A stretch of 64,000 nt of DNA from Kordiimonadaceae bacterium UBA4441 (GCA_002390425.1 DGPL01000020.1:119265-183264); one strand, 5' to 3'. Shown: positions 29,714-40,189, numbered from the stretch's first letter. The notes: generated from the sequence alone by a model not told the origin. Numbers and translations: made by a program.

Positions 29714-31120
29714 TTATTGTTTTTGTCTTGTTAAATATAATCCCAGCAAACAAATCATAAATGGAATTGTTCGTTCTAAGAAATCCCCTGGTGCATCTTG
29801 TTTAAGAAAGAAAATTATTGTTAAAGCAAAGCCGATCATCATAGATGGTAAAATAAAATGTGATCTTAATTTAACGCCCGACAATCTCATAAGTACAACT
29901 GGACCAATGCTGGCCCCTAAGGCATTCCAAGCAAACAAAACTCTTGAAAAAATATCACTCGGCAAGAATATTGAAATAACCACTGCAAAAATACATAAAA
30001 ACACAATGACCAATCTTGAAATGTAAAGTCTGCTTTTTCCTTCATCTGCCTCCCCCATCAAATCATGGGCTATGGAAGAAGCGGAAACGAGTAGCTGGCT
30101 ATCGGCCGTCGATAATACGGCGCTTAACACGGCCGCCACCATTATCCCGCCAAAAACAACAGGAAGAAGATTATCCGTTAATTCAAAAAAGATATTTTCA
30201 GAATTTGCGATTTCATCAATCATTATCTTTCCGCACATACCAAGTATAATCATCCCAGTCATACTAACCGCGAAACAACTGATGGCTATTACTTGAGCGC
30301 GCCTTACCTTGTCACTGCTTTTCATCGACATAAAACGTGTTAATAAATGGGGCTGACCTACCGCACCTAAACCTATCGACATACTCCCTATGATAAACCC
30401 CGCTAGCATAATACCGCTATTTTCTGCTTTCCATGATAGTTGGAATTCAGTGGCCACCGTTTTATAATTTTGCCAGAAATCAAAAATACCGCCAACCTCT
30501 ATTAACGCAAGAGTTGGCAGAATAATTGATGCAATCATCATCAACGTACCTTGCATGGTATCCGTTAAACTCACCGCCCAAAACCCTCCTAACATGGTGT
30601 AAGTCATAATAACCAATCCACCTAAAATAATGCTATTTGTTAGAGAAAGATTAAATGTCACTGCGAATGTTCCACCTGCGGCTTGAAGCTGCGCAGCAAC
30701 ATAAAACATAAAACAAAAAATAATTATCATTGCCGTAAAAACACGTATAGATTTCTTAGTTTTCTCAGAGCCTTCTAATATTAAAACATCGGTAACTGTA
30801 ATGAGTTTTTTAGAATGTGATAATTTCTGAAGCCTTGGCGCAACCCAAACCCAAGAAAAGCCATGGCCTAAAATTAATCCAGGCACTACCCAAAGTGCAG
30901 ATAATCCGATTGCGTACCCCAATCCACTTAACCCGAGCATGACCCAAGCGGAAGCCGAACTTGCAACATAACTCATCGATGCGACTAAAGGCCCTAGTGT
31001 TCTTCCGCCAATAAAAAAGTCCGTATTATTATGTGTTTTGCGACTACCGAAATATCCCAAAATCATTAACAATGAAATATACGCGATTAACGTTATAAGA
31101 ATAATTATCTCTTTAGACAT
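29714..31120 (-). CDS. putP: Sodium:solute symporter, PutP (proline) type
   Basis: A 468-residue SSS-family transporter with about 13 hydrophobic helices. GAVGQPHLLTRFMSMKSSDKVRRA is close to the signature of sodium/proline symporters, and SYVASSASAWVMLGLSGLGYA matches the sodium-binding helix 2. I start at the ATG at 31120, which has AGGGG seven bases upstream; a longer frame would add 11 residues from 31153. It is divergent from yqgE. Proline is the best substrate guess, but related SSS carriers take other solutes. Confidence 0.82.
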   Translation of the reverse strand: MSKEIIILITLIAYISLLMILGYFGSRKTHNNTDFFIGGRTLGPLVASMSYVASSASAWVMLGLSGLGYAIGLSALWVVPGLILGHGFSWVWVAPRLQKLSHSKKLITVTDVLILEGSEKTKKSIRVFTAMIIIFCFMFYVAAQLQAAGGTFAVTFNLSLTNSIILGGLVIMTYTMLGGFWAVSLTDTMQGTLMMIASIILPTLALIEVGGIFDFWQNYKTVATEFQLSWKAENSGIMLAGFIIGSMSIGLGAVGQPHLLTRFMSMKSSDKVRRAQVIAISCFAVSMTGMIILGMCGKIMIDEIANSENIFFELTDNLLPVVFGGIMVAAVLSAVLSTADSQLLVSASSIAHDLMGEADEGKSRLYISRLVIVFLCIFAVVISIFLPSDIFSRVLFAWNALGASIGPVVLMRLSGVKLRSHFILPSMMIGFALTIIFFLKQDAPGDFLERTIPFMICLLGLYLTRQKQ

Positions 31121-31277
31121 GCGACCCCTGTTTTTACTTAACCACATTTTCATGGCATATTTTTTAAAATTTTTCCAGTTATTGATTTTTCAAGATAAAA
31201 CCTTTGCTTGCTTGACCTTGGAAAAACGTCAATCTATTATTGTAATTCTTTCTTCAAAATTTTATTTAAGGATTACG

Positions 31278-31859
31278 GTGACAAATAAAGGTTATCTAAA
31301 CGGTCAACTTCTTCTTGCAATGCCAAATATGACAGATCCCAGGTTTGCAAAAGCCGTAATTTATATCTGCACCCATACTGAAGATGGTGCCATGGGATTA
31401 ATTATTAATAAACCGTGCGACAATATTGATTTTCCAGACCTTTTAAAGCAACTCTCAATTCAAAATATTGAGAAAAGGGTCAGTCAAAAAAATCTTAGTC
31501 AAATTCCTCTGCATGAAGGAGGACCCGTAGAATCGGGGCGCGGCTTTATTCTTCATAGTGCCGATTATGTGCAAGAAACCACTCTAATCGTATCTGAAAC
31601 TATTGCCTTAACGGCAACAATCGACATCTTAACGGCTATCGCAGAGGATGGGGGCCCCAGAGATTATTTAATTGCACTCGGTTTTTCCGGTTGGGGCAAA
31701 GGACAATTAGAAAGCGAAATAAGAAAAAATAGCTGGCTCACTATAGAAGCAGATGAAGAATTGGTATTTAGAACGGAATTAGATTTAAAATTTCCAAGAG
31801 CCATGGCTAAACTCGGCGTAGATATTTCATTGCTCTCTTCACAATCGGGATCTGCGTAA
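31278..31859 (+). CDS. YqgE/AlgH family protein
   Basis: 193 residues from the GTG at 31278, preceded by AAGGA; the frame is open much further upstream (to 31038), but that stretch is not family-like and overlaps the divergent symporter start. The UPF0301/DUF179 pattern is clear: YLNGQLLLAMPNMTDPRFAKAVIYIC, then GAMGLIINKP, LHEGGPV and ALGFSGWGKGQLESEI. The biochemical function of the family is unknown despite the AlgH name. It lies between two divergent or unrelated transcription units. Confidence 0.9.
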   Translation: MTNKGYLNGQLLLAMPNMTDPRFAKAVIYICTHTEDGAMGLIINKPCDNIDFPDLLKQLSIQNIEKRVSQKNLSQIPLHEGGPVESGRGFILHSADYVQETTLIVSETIALTATIDILTAIAEDGGPRDYLIALGFSGWGKGQLESEIRKNSWLTIEADEELVFRTELDLKFPRAMAKLGVDISLLSSQSGSA

Positions 31860-32317
31860 TCAGTTACTTGTGACATCTTTATCATTGTTACTTTGACATC
31901 TTTGTCACATTTAAAATGATAAATTATGACTTATATGCCCTTATTTCTTATATTAAATCAAATAATTGTGATAAAAATGCAACATTGTGCAAAAATACAA
32001 CAAAATATACATATAAATGGGTATTTTCACCTATAAAAGTTTGATTTCCCTTAAAAATTCATCTAAAAAGATTCGTAGTGGAATACGTGAAAAGATTTTT
32101 GTTGGCCTTTTTAAGCTAAGGTTCTAGTAAATTAACCGCTTTCAATAGTTAACATTTATACGTTCTTTTCTCTGTTCACGACAAATGATTAGGTGCGTGA
32201 TTATACAAACCTAATTCTTCGCGGGGCATTATTTGTAGTAAGATAATGTTCTGAATTTTAAAAACACAATCAGTTAAATGAATAATTCATTTGGCTTTTT
32301 GAGAGGAAATTTTAGAT
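31860..32317 (+). promoter_or_regulatory. 458-bp leader region of the TonB-dependent receptor gene
   Basis: No gene is seen. Two features stand out. First, TGACATCTTT occurs twice as a direct repeat (31871-31880 and 31894-31903, starts 23 bp apart), and the pair is framed by the inverted ends TGTGACA (31869-31875) and TGTCACA (31903-31909). Second, AAATGAAT-A-ATTCATTT at 32276-32292 is a perfect 17-bp palindrome 25 bp before the ATG. A good ribosome binding site (AGAGGAAA) follows. The rest is AT-rich and featureless. Confidence 0.5.
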
Positions 32318-35020
32318 ATGAAAAAATTACTACTTCTATCTGTAAGCTTGCCTTCACTTGTTGCTGCTGATTTAGCGCTAGCACAAGATGGAGAGGAAGA
32401 TACAATTACAGTGGTTGGTTCACGTGTTGCGGGTCGTACTGCTCTTGACTCCAACGTACCTGTTGACGTGATCCAAGTTGCTGAACTTCAAGCTACACCA
32501 TCACTAAACCTTAAAGATGCCTTGACAGCTGTTTCGCCATCTTACTCTGTTGATCGTAGTGCTGTTGGTGACGCGAATACCCTTGTTCGTGGTTCATCAC
32601 TACGCGGTCTTAACCAAGGTAAAATCCTTACACTTCTAAACGGTAAGCGTATGCACCGTTCTGCAGTTATTCATACTGCTGGATGGCAGTCTGCCGATAT
32701 CGGTACTGTTTCAGCAAATTCCATCAAGAGCCTTTCAGTTCTTCGTGATGGTGCTGCTGCGCAGTATGGTGCCGATGCTATCGCTGGTGTTGTTGACCTA
32801 ACACTTGACGATTCTGTGGGCATTTCAGCCGAGGCACAATTCAGTCAATATTATGCTGGTGACGGTTTCACTTATAACTTAGCCGGAAAAGCTGGTTTTG
32901 AACTTGGAAATGACGGGTTCTTGACAGTTTCAGTATCACGTGGTTCGCAGGAAGCAACAGATCGTGCGACTAAACATTTGCGCGCAGAAGAGCTAGTTCG
33001 ACGCTATGCTCAACAAGAAGCTGGTACACTTCCATCTAATCTGCAAGGCTTTACGTTCAACGATCCGAAAGAGCTAGATCCTGAAACTATTGCTCCATAT
33101 GGTATTGCCGAAAACGACATTTGGACAACTACTTGGAACTCTGAAGTAGGTATTGGTGAAGATACAAGGTTCTACACATTTGGTACCTTTGCACGTAAGC
33201 ACGTTAAAGAGCCATTTAACTATCGTGCTGGTCTTCCACTTGGCTACACAACTGGTGGTGCTCTTGGCGGTAACTCTGGTGCATCTCGTCTCGTAACATA
33301 CGGTATGAATGATTATGTATACCTTAATGGACAACAGGCTTTTGAAGAAAATGCTTATTTACTTGGCCTGAATCCAGACGGTACACCACTTGTAATTGAT
33401 GGTGAGACACAGCAAGCCTTTACTGGTCTTGGTACTCATCCGAATGGTTACAACCCATGGTATGAAATGGATCTTCAAGAACATTCATCTTTCGTTGGGT
33501 TTAAAGGTGAGTTTGACAATGGTTTGACATGGGATATCTGGGGCTCAATTGGTCGCAGTCGCATCGACAACACAATCAGCGATACACACAATCCTTCACT
33601 AGGTGGCCCACAAGCATCTGACGGATCAATTAACTACAGTGCAGTGCAAACAGCATTTTACATTGGTTCACAAGTAAACCTTGAGCGTCAAGCTGGTGCA
33701 GACTTTGTTTATACTCCAGACCAAGACATGTTTGACAATGTAAATATCGCCTTCGGTACACAGTATCGTACAGATAGATACTACAATATCATTGGTGAAG
33801 AAGGTTCATGGAAGCAAGGTCCACTTGCAGGCCCGAGCCTATCATCATTTGCTACGGCAAACCCAACTTTAAATCTTGAAGGTGGTCGTGGACTGAACAA
33901 CAGTTCAGATGGTTTTGGTGGTTTTGCACCAAATACACGCTTTGAAGCGTCGCGTTCAAACTGGGCTGCTTATGCTGATATCGATACAGATGTTAATGAA
34001 GACTTCAATATTGCCATCGCTGGCCGTTACGAACGATTCACTGACTTTGGTGGCAACTTCTCATGGAAAATTGCTACACGTTACCAAATTGTTGAAGATC
34101 TGCTTGCCGTTCGTGGTGCAGCCTCAACAGGTTTCCAAGCGCCGACTGTTGGTCAGTTGAATAACCAACAAGTGCGTACAGGTTTCCGTGCCGACGGTTC
34201 ACAAACACAAACTGGTACATTCACTCCAGACAGTATTCCTGGAACAGTGTTTGGCATTGGTCAAGTTGGTCCAGAATTGGCTAAGAACTTGTCAGCAGGT
34301 GTTGTTTACACACCGGGTGACAATACAAACATCACTATCGATGTGTTCCAAATTAAGTTGACAAATGCTCTTGCGTCTACACCAGACTTTGACGTAACAG
34401 ATTTCCCTGCAGAATTTGAACAAATCAGAAACGCAGGCTTCCAAGGTGCTGCTCAGCTTACCGGTGTTGACTTCCTAGCAAACGCTGGTTCAAGAACTGT
34501 TCGTGGTATCGAGGGTGTTGCAACACACAGCATCGATCTTGAAGATAGTTCATTGAGACTTACTTTAGCAGCTGCTCACGTGGATGTTATAGTCACAGAG
34601 TCAGATAATCCTGTTTACTCAATATTTAACGATGAACGGAGCCAGGCACCTTACCGTGGTACATTCACCGTTAACTGGGAAAAGGATGATTTGATGGTTA
34701 TGGCTCGTGCACGTTATCGTTCAACTAGAAATAGCATTGCACGTCTTAACAATGCTGGTGAATTCATTGGCTCAAATCAACCACTGGATGCTTACCGTAT
34801 TGAGTCTAACCCAGGTCGTGTGTATTATGATTTGGCTGTAACGTACAATATGAACGAGCAGTTCAGTCTTACTGTAGGTGCGGATAATATCCTTAATTCT
34901 TATCCATTAGCACAGCCACAAATTGTTGAAACATCTCAAGCACGTGGTCGTCAGTATCTAACAGACGGCATGGATTGGCAAGGTGGTTCATATTACGCTC
35001 GTTTAAAAGCTAACTTCTAA
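32318..35020 (+). CDS. TonB-dependent outer-membrane receptor
   Basis: A 900-residue receptor with a cleavable signal peptide (MKKLLLLSVSLPSLVAADLALA, cut near residue 22). A TonB-box-like stretch DTITVVGSR at 28-36 is followed by the plug domain (LNLKDALTAVSPSYSV, RGSSLRGLNQGKILTLLNGKRM, SVLRDGAAAQYGADAIAGVVDL). The remainder is the beta barrel, ending in the typical C-terminal Phe (YYARLKANF). Codon use is strongly biased, like rpsA, suggesting high expression. No transporter or regulator gene adjoins it, so the ligand (siderophore, vitamin, saccharide or other) cannot be told. Confidence 0.95.
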   Translation: MKKLLLLSVSLPSLVAADLALAQDGEEDTITVVGSRVAGRTALDSNVPVDVIQVAELQATPSLNLKDALTAVSPSYSVDRSAVGDANTLVRGSSLRGLNQGKILTLLNGKRMHRSAVIHTAGWQSADIGTVSANSIKSLSVLRDGAAAQYGADAIAGVVDLTLDDSVGISAEAQFSQYYAGDGFTYNLAGKAGFELGNDGFLTVSVSRGSQEATDRATKHLRAEELVRRYAQQEAGTLPSNLQGFTFNDPKELDPETIAPYGIAENDIWTTTWNSEVGIGEDTRFYTFGTFARKHVKEPFNYRAGLPLGYTTGGALGGNSGASRLVTYGMNDYVYLNGQQAFEENAYLLGLNPDGTPLVIDGETQQAFTGLGTHPNGYNPWYEMDLQEHSSFVGFKGEFDNGLTWDIWGSIGRSRIDNTISDTHNPSLGGPQASDGSINYSAVQTAFYIGSQVNLERQAGADFVYTPDQDMFDNVNIAFGTQYRTDRYYNIIGEEGSWKQGPLAGPSLSSFATANPTLNLEGGRGLNNSSDGFGGFAPNTRFEASRSNWAAYADIDTDVNEDFNIAIAGRYERFTDFGGNFSWKIATRYQIVEDLLAVRGAASTGFQAPTVGQLNNQQVRTGFRADGSQTQTGTFTPDSIPGTVFGIGQVGPELAKNLSAGVVYTPGDNTNITIDVFQIKLTNALASTPDFDVTDFPAEFEQIRNAGFQGAAQLTGVDFLANAGSRTVRGIEGVATHSIDLEDSSLRLTLAAAHVDVIVTESDNPVYSIFNDERSQAPYRGTFTVNWEKDDLMVMARARYRSTRNSIARLNNAGEFIGSNQPLDAYRIESNPGRVYYDLAVTYNMNEQFSLTVGADNILNSYPLAQPQIVETSQARGRQYLTDGMDWQGGSYYARLKANF

Positions 35021-35035
35021 GATTGTTAGAAGAAT

Positions 35036-35058
35036 GAGAGCCGCCTGAGGTGGCTCTC
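35036..35058 (+). terminator. Hairpin after TonB receptor gene
   Basis: GAGAGCC (35036-35042) pairs with GGCTCTC (35052-35058), extended inside by CCT/AGG. It lies 15 bp after the receptor stop. There is no T-run, so it may be a 3'-end stabilising structure working together with the next hairpin. Confidence 0.6.
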
Positions 35059-35071
35059 AACCCAGATATAT

Positions 35072-35112
35072 AAAAATAGCCCCTCGTTTCACAAGAACGA
35101 GGGGCTATTTTA
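35072..35112. terminator. Bidirectional intrinsic terminator
   Basis: AAAATAGCCCCTCGTT pairs perfectly with AACGAGGGGCTATTTT around a 7-base loop. A-rich on the left and T-rich on the right, it can end the TonB receptor transcript on plus and the ispH-thrB-rnhA-ankyrin transcript on minus. Confidence 0.92.
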
Positions 35113-35153
35113 TTTTAATCCTATTATTAAAAACTAGTCGAGTAAAATAGTTT

Positions 35154-35786
35154 CTAAGCCAGTACCTCTTTTTCCGCAGCTAACGCAAATTCTGAAGCAG
35201 TTCTTCCGTCATCAGAAATTAAGTTTTTATCAGCCCCTTTCTCTAGCAATAAGGATATAATTTCTTTTGCACCCATTGCTGCTGCAGACATAAGAGGTGT
35301 GAACCCCCCAAGCATCCTTACATTTACATCTGGATTATAATCAAGCAAAACTCTCACAACATCGGTATGCATACACGCCACCGCACTTTGCAGTGCGGTT
35401 AATTCACTACCATTCATTGCGATTTTATCAACGTCAGCACCATTATCCAAAAGCAGTTTTGCAACATTTGCATGACCAAAGTAGCTGGCAACATGTAAAG
35501 CAACAAATCCATCACCACTATATTCATGAACTGATTTTGGAGACGTTGCCAAAAGGGCAGATATTTGCCCCGCTCCACCTAAGGCTGACAAATCATATAA
35601 ATCTAGCTCAGGCTGATAGTTTAAAAGAAGTTCAGTAATTTCAGGTTTATTAATATATAATGAGAAAAGAACGGCAGACATTCCATCGTTACTTCGCGCA
35701 GAAGAGAGAGAGCTATCTTGTTCAAGTAATCCAGTTAGGACATCAACGTCGGCGACGTCAATCGCTTTAAAGACATCATCACGCAT
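35154..35786 (-). CDS. Ankyrin repeat protein
   Basis: A 210-residue soluble protein made of about five ankyrin repeats. Clear units include GDGFVALHVASYFGHANVAKLLLDNGADV, GSELTALQSAVACMHTDVVRVLLDY and GGFTPLMSAAAMGAKEIISLLLEKGAD. There is no signal peptide or catalytic domain, so it is presumably a protein-binding scaffold. It starts 2 bp after the rnhA stop on the same strand, and ankyrin genes at the end of an ispH-thrB-rnhA run occur in other alphaproteobacteria. The partner is unknown. Confidence 0.88.
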   Translation of the reverse strand: MRDDVFKAIDVADVDVLTGLLEQDSSLSSARSNDGMSAVLFSLYINKPEITELLLNYQPELDLYDLSALGGAGQISALLATSPKSVHEYSGDGFVALHVASYFGHANVAKLLLDNGADVDKIAMNGSELTALQSAVACMHTDVVRVLLDYNPDVNVRMLGGFTPLMSAAAMGAKEIISLLLEKGADKNLISDDGRTASEFALAAEKEVLA

Positions 35787-35788
35787 TT

Positions 35789-36229
35789 TTAAAGTACCTT
35801 ATAATTATTCATACCCATATTAGCGAGCTCATCTGCACGTTCATTGCCTTCATCACCATTATGGCCTTTTACCCAATGCCAAGTTAATTCATGCCTTTTA
35901 ACGGCTTCATCGAGTGCTTGCCAAAGGTCTGCGTTTTTAACCGGTTTTTTTGCGGATGTGCGCCAACCGTTATTTTTCCAGTTTTCAATCCACTTGGTCA
36001 TACCATCTTTAACATATGTGCTATCCGTGTGAAGATCCACTCGGCATGGCTGCTTTAGCGCATTTAATGCTTCGATTGCTGCCGTTAATTCCATTCTATT
36101 ATTGGTGGTTTCAAATGCACCTTCCATAATTTCACGTGTATTTCCACCATGAATAAGAAGTGCTCCCCATCCGCCAGGTCCCGGATTACCAGAACACGCT
36201 CCATCAGTATATATTATCACTTCTTTCAT
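35789..36229 (-). CDS. rnhA: Ribonuclease HI
   Basis: Degrades RNA in RNA-DNA hybrids. It has 146 residues with the full catalytic set: Asp9 in [16 protein letters not shown], Glu47 in NNRMELTAA, Asp69 in HTDSTYV, His123 in [16 protein letters not shown] and Asp133. The basic handle region [21 protein letters not shown] is present. Its start overlaps the thrB stop by 4 bp. Confidence 0.96.
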   Translation of the reverse strand: MKEVIIYTDGACSGNPGPGGWGALLIHGGNTREIMEGAFETTNNRMELTAAIEALNALKQPCRVDLHTDSTYVKDGMTKWIENWKNNGWRTSAKKPVKNADLWQALDEAVKRHELTWHWVKGHNGDEGNERADELANMGMNNYKVL

Positions 36230-37197
36230 GATGAAATCTCCACACCGTATTCACCTGAAGAGATAACTTTTTGGTGGAATTGTAATTTTAAAAAATATTC
36301 AAGTGGATCTTTTACTTTCACCAGCGCCCCTTCAACTTGATTAAGCCAATCATAAAGACGCGTTAACATAAACCTTAAAGCTGAACCTCGACATAGCAAG
36401 GGCAATGCATTAATTTCAGCAACAGTTAGCGGTCTCTTTTTTTGATAACCTTTTACCAAAGCTGCCGCATTAGTGGCATTAAAAGAACCATCCTTTTCAA
36501 AACACCACGCATTAATACAAATTGCGATGTCATAAGCAAAAATATCAGTGCATGCGAAATAATAATCAATTAGCCCCGATAATTTTTCATCTAGGAAAAA
36601 AACATTATCTGTAAAGAGGTCAGCATGAATAATACCCTTTGGTAAATCAGACGGCCAATTATTTTGAAGAAATTCTATTTCTTGATTAATTATATCTGAT
36701 AAACCCATATGGCATTCATCGGCCCGACTGTGGCATTTTTGAGCAAGCGACACCCACCCATCCACCGACAAATTATTATCTCGATTCATTTCAAAATCTT
36801 GAACAGCTATATGCATTTCAGCCATGGCTTCACCAAGTTCACGACAATTTTGTCTGCTCGGTTTTGTGATAGATAAGCCATTTAAAAAACTAATTAAAGC
36901 TGTCGGCCTACCACATAACTCTTTAAGAACATTACCATTTTTATCTTTTATAGGTTCCGCACAATTAATTCCTTTATCAGATAAATGTTTCATTAGGCTC
37001 ATAAAAAAGGGAAGATCGTTTTCGTTTACACGCTTTTCAAACAAAGTAAGAATAAATTTGTTTTTAGTCGTAGACAAAAGATAATTTGAATTTTCAACGC
37101 CTTCTGCAATTCCTTTAAAAGAGATTACTTCCCCAACATCATATTCAGCAATGAATTCTGATATTTCATCAGCACTAACATGGGTATAGACCGCCAT
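36226..37197 (-). CDS. thrB: Homoserine kinase (ThrB, APH-fold type)
   Basis: Phosphorylates homoserine for threonine synthesis. It is 323 residues of the aminoglycoside-phosphotransferase/choline-kinase fold used by alphaproteobacteria, not the GHMP-kinase type of E. coli. The N-terminus has [19 protein letters not shown], and the catalytic loop is [14 protein letters not shown] followed by [11 protein letters not shown]. It overlaps ispH by one base and rnhA by 4 bp, indicating one operon. The product feeds ThrC encoded at 5.2-6.6 kb. Confidence 0.94.
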   Translation of the reverse strand: MAVYTHVSADEISEFIAEYDVGEVISFKGIAEGVENSNYLLSTTKNKFILTLFEKRVNENDLPFFMSLMKHLSDKGINCAEPIKDKNGNVLKELCGRPTALISFLNGLSITKPSRQNCRELGEAMAEMHIAVQDFEMNRDNNLSVDGWVSLAQKCHSRADECHMGLSDIINQEIEFLQNNWPSDLPKGIIHADLFTDNVFFLDEKLSGLIDYYFACTDIFAYDIAICINAWCFEKDGSFNATNAAALVKGYQKKRPLTVAEINALPLLCRGSALRFMLTRLYDWLNQVEGALVKVKDPLEYFLKLQFHQKVISSGEYGVEISS

Positions 37198-38147
37198 TAG
37201 TCATCGTCCTTAGAAAGAATGGCAGGCACTTTAAATGTAACATTTTCTTCGATAGTTAAAATGTTCTCTACATTCGTCTTAAACCTAGATTTAATAGCTT
37301 GCATCACTTCTTCCACTAAGATTTCAGGTGCGGACGCACCTGCGGAAATACCAACATTTTTAACATCTTCAAAAAGATCCCAATTAATTTCCGAAGCACG
37401 TTGTATAAGAACTGATCGACATCCATTCTTTTGCGCCACCTCAACCAATCGTCTAGAGTTTGAGCTATTCGTTGCACCTATAATCAAAACTAAATCGACT
37501 TCTTTTGCCAATTCCTTAACGGCATTCTGTCGATTTGTCGTTGCGTAACATATATCTTCTTTACGCGGATCTTTTATAGATGGATATTTATCTTTTAAAG
37601 CATTAATGACTGCTAATGTATCGTCCAAGGATAAAGTGGTTTGCGTTATGTAAGCCACATTATCAGTATTTTTTAATTCAAGTTTTTCGACATCTTCTGG
37701 ACATTCGACGAGATGAATTGCCCCCTCAGATAATTGCCCCATCGTGCCGATCACTTCCGGATGGCCTTTATGGCCAATCATGACAATTTCAGCACCTTGC
37801 TTATCATATCGTTCAGCTTCTCTGTGAACTTTACTTACTAAAGGGCAGGTCGCATCAATATAAAGCATATTTCGTTTTTGCGCCTCTGCAGGAACAGATT
37901 TAGGGACACCATGGGCCGAAAAAACAACCGGCTTATCATCGGGAACTTCAAAGAGTTCATCCACAAAAATAGCGCCGCGCTTTTGTAGGCTTTCAACAAC
38001 ATATTTATTGTGGACAATTTCGTGGCGAACATAAACAGGCACACCATATTTCTCAAGGGCCATTTCAACAATTTGAATGGCACGATCTACTCCCGCACAA
38101 AACCCGCGAGGGTTAGCAATATATAAATTCATTTCATCAGTCATCAT
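37197..38147 (-). CDS. ispH: 4-hydroxy-3-methylbut-2-enyl diphosphate reductase
   Basis: Iron-sulfur enzyme of the last MEP-pathway step, making IPP and DMAPP. It has 316 residues. Cluster-binding cysteines are Cys17 in [14 protein letters not shown], the Cys in [11 protein letters not shown] and the Cys in [21 protein letters not shown] and the catalytic ThrGln motif TQTTLS are also present. Two Met codons open the frame (38147 and 38144), so the exact start is uncertain by one residue. It is the first gene of the ispH-thrB-rnhA-ankyrin operon. Confidence 0.96.
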   Translation of the reverse strand: MMTDEMNLYIANPRGFCAGVDRAIQIVEMALEKYGVPVYVRHEIVHNKYVVESLQKRGAIFVDELFEVPDDKPVVFSAHGVPKSVPAEAQKRNMLYIDATCPLVSKVHREAERYDKQGAEIVMIGHKGHPEVIGTMGQLSEGAIHLVECPEDVEKLELKNTDNVAYITQTTLSLDDTLAVINALKDKYPSIKDPRKEDICYATTNRQNAVKELAKEVDLVLIIGATNSSNSRRLVEVAQKNGCRSVLIQRASEINWDLFEDVKNVGISAGASAPEILVEEVMQAIKSRFKTNVENILTIEENVTFKVPAILSKDDD

Positions 38148-38199
38148 TAGTAGACTTTATACACGTTATGTTGCTAAATTCAATCATCCACAATTAATA

Positions 38200-40044
38200 T
38201 TATGGATTTATAGGCGACATACAACTCACACATAGAACATAAGCATGACCCGGATCATTCATAAGATTAAATAATGCCATTTTTTCTCTGAATTTCTTTA
38301 ATAACATTTGCTCTGGACTATTTAATGCAATTTTTGCGGCCTCTTTCATTGTACCATCTTGATTTAACAATTTTGCGATGACCTGCATTTCAAACGGGAC
38401 ATTATCTTCCCAATGTACAACTTTGTAATCTGATAATTCAGCCATTTCTAATGCCGCTTTAATTGCTTGATCAATATTTCCCATATGATCAAGCAAACCT
38501 AATTCCAATGCTTTTTCACCAGTCCAGACGCGACCTTGTGCAACTTCATCCACTTGTTCCACTGTCATATTTCGTCCCTCAGCAACAATATCTAAAAATC
38601 GCCTATAACCATTTTCGATATTACTTTGAATAATATTACTGACTTTCTCAGGAACGGGCTTCATAAGTGCTGGTGATAAAAGTGAGGTAGTTCCCACACC
38701 ATCAGAGGTAATGCCAATTTCTGCTAATGTACCCTCAACATTTGGAATGGCGCCAAAAATTCCAATTGAGCCAGTGATTGTCGTGGGGCTCGCCCATATT
38801 TGATCTGCGTTAGCAGCAATCCAATATCCACCCGATGCAGCAAGAGATGCCATCGATGCGATTACGGGTTTTCCTGCTTTTTTTAATAAAAGCACTTCTT
38901 GTCTGATTAATTCTGATGCGAAAGCGCTTCCACCGGGGCTATCAATTCTTAAAACTACTGCTTTTACACTATCGTCTAATCTTGCTTCACGAAGCTGTCT
39001 AGAGAGCGTTTCACCGCCTACCGTTCCTTGTGGCATTTCACCGTCCATGATATTTCCAGTGGCATAGACAATAGCAACTATATCTTTTCCTGGCCCTAAG
39101 TCAGCAATATTTAATTGATTTGCCAAATATTGCCTAAATCCTATTTGATTAATGCCTTCTGCTTCTGGGCCTTTTCCGACGATATCTTGCATATAATGAA
39201 CCCATTCTTCTCGGGTTTTAAGTCCGTCTACAAGACCACTATTCAATGCCAATTTTCCTAAATCACCATTTAATTCAATCAGATTTTTATCAGAATTTTC
39301 AATGCCTTGAATAATAGACTCTGGGCTTATCTCTCTTTGAGAGGCAACATCAGCAATATAATGCTGCCATAAACCTCCATATAATTCTAAATTAGCTTCA
39401 CGTGCTTCATCAGACATATCACGCCTAATAAAAGGTTCCATAGCCGATTTATATTTGCCAACCCGAAATAACTGAACTTCCGCTTTTACCTTCTCAAGAA
39501 AACCTAGATAATAAGTTTGAAAACTTCCATATCCATATAAAAGTGCTGCACCTTGTGGGTGCATATAAATTTCGTCGGCAAATGATGCGATTAAATATGA
39601 GGATTGGTCATAAAGATTTCCATAAGCATAGACTTTTTTACCACTTTTTTTGAATTCGTTCAGTTTATGACCGATATAATGTAATTTCGAGGGATATGCA
39701 CCGCCAAAATCTTTAAAATTCAATATAATCGAATTAATATTTTCATCTTCAGTGGCTAATTCAATAGCTTTTGTTATATCACGTAATCTCGTATTTGCAT
39801 TAACTTCGCCGGCGAGCAACTGTTGGTAAGGGTCTGCGCTGATTGCTTCCTGTTCTACAATTGCCCCTTTCAGGTTTAAGACAAGAGCCGAATTAGACCT
39901 TTTCTGGTCATCGTCTGACGAATCAAAAAACAAGCCTGAGATGATCAAACTTGATATAATCAAAAGTACAACCAGAAACAAAAAAGTTCCGACAAATGAT
40001 TGAAGTTTTTGGATAAATTTCCAAAAAGATTTTATTAAACTCAT
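38200..40044 (-). CDS. sppA: Signal peptide peptidase SppA (67K type)
   Basis: Membrane-anchored serine protease that degrades cleaved signal peptides. Its 614 residues form the long, two-repeat proteobacterial type. It has an N-terminal anchor at about 18-40 (GTFLFLVVLLIISSLIISG), the catalytic Lys expected in the N-terminal repeat, and the Ser nucleophile region SMASLAASGGYWIAANAD, followed by TTITGSIGIFG in the second repeat. It is divergent from the glycine riboswitch and gcv operon. Confidence 0.93.
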   Translation of the reverse strand: MSLIKSFWKFIQKLQSFVGTFLFLVVLLIISSLIISGLFFDSSDDDQKRSNSALVLNLKGAIVEQEAISADPYQQLLAGEVNANTRLRDITKAIELATEDENINSIILNFKDFGGAYPSKLHYIGHKLNEFKKSGKKVYAYGNLYDQSSYLIASFADEIYMHPQGAALLYGYGSFQTYYLGFLEKVKAEVQLFRVGKYKSAMEPFIRRDMSDEAREANLELYGGLWQHYIADVASQREISPESIIQGIENSDKNLIELNGDLGKLALNSGLVDGLKTREEWVHYMQDIVGKGPEAEGINQIGFRQYLANQLNIADLGPGKDIVAIVYATGNIMDGEMPQGTVGGETLSRQLREARLDDSVKAVVLRIDSPGGSAFASELIRQEVLLLKKAGKPVIASMASLAASGGYWIAANADQIWASPTTITGSIGIFGAIPNVEGTLAEIGITSDGVGTTSLLSPALMKPVPEKVSNIIQSNIENGYRRFLDIVAEGRNMTVEQVDEVAQGRVWTGEKALELGLLDHMGNIDQAIKAALEMAELSDYKVVHWEDNVPFEMQVIAKLLNQDGTMKEAAKIALNSPEQMLLKKFREKMALFNLMNDPGHAYVLCVSCMSPINP

Positions 40045-40189
40045 ATGGTCTCACCTAATCAATAATGCAAAGAAAACAATCTATTACATTGTTGCTTTAT
40101 AATTACTTAAATTCAATCGATTATTTTAGTCATTTTCATAATTACTTTGATTGACTCTTTTTTCTTTAGCCGTATGATGGGCGTGCATT

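Noticed and set aside
31038..31277. N-terminal extension of yqgE from an in-frame ATG at 31038
   Set aside because: It would overlap the divergent symporter gene, is not family-like, and the GTG at 31278 has a good ribosome binding site and gives the usual family length.
31869..31909. Repeats before the TonB receptor as a CRISPR array
   Set aside because: Only two 10-bp copies with 13 bp between them; no spacer-repeat series and no cas genes in the window.
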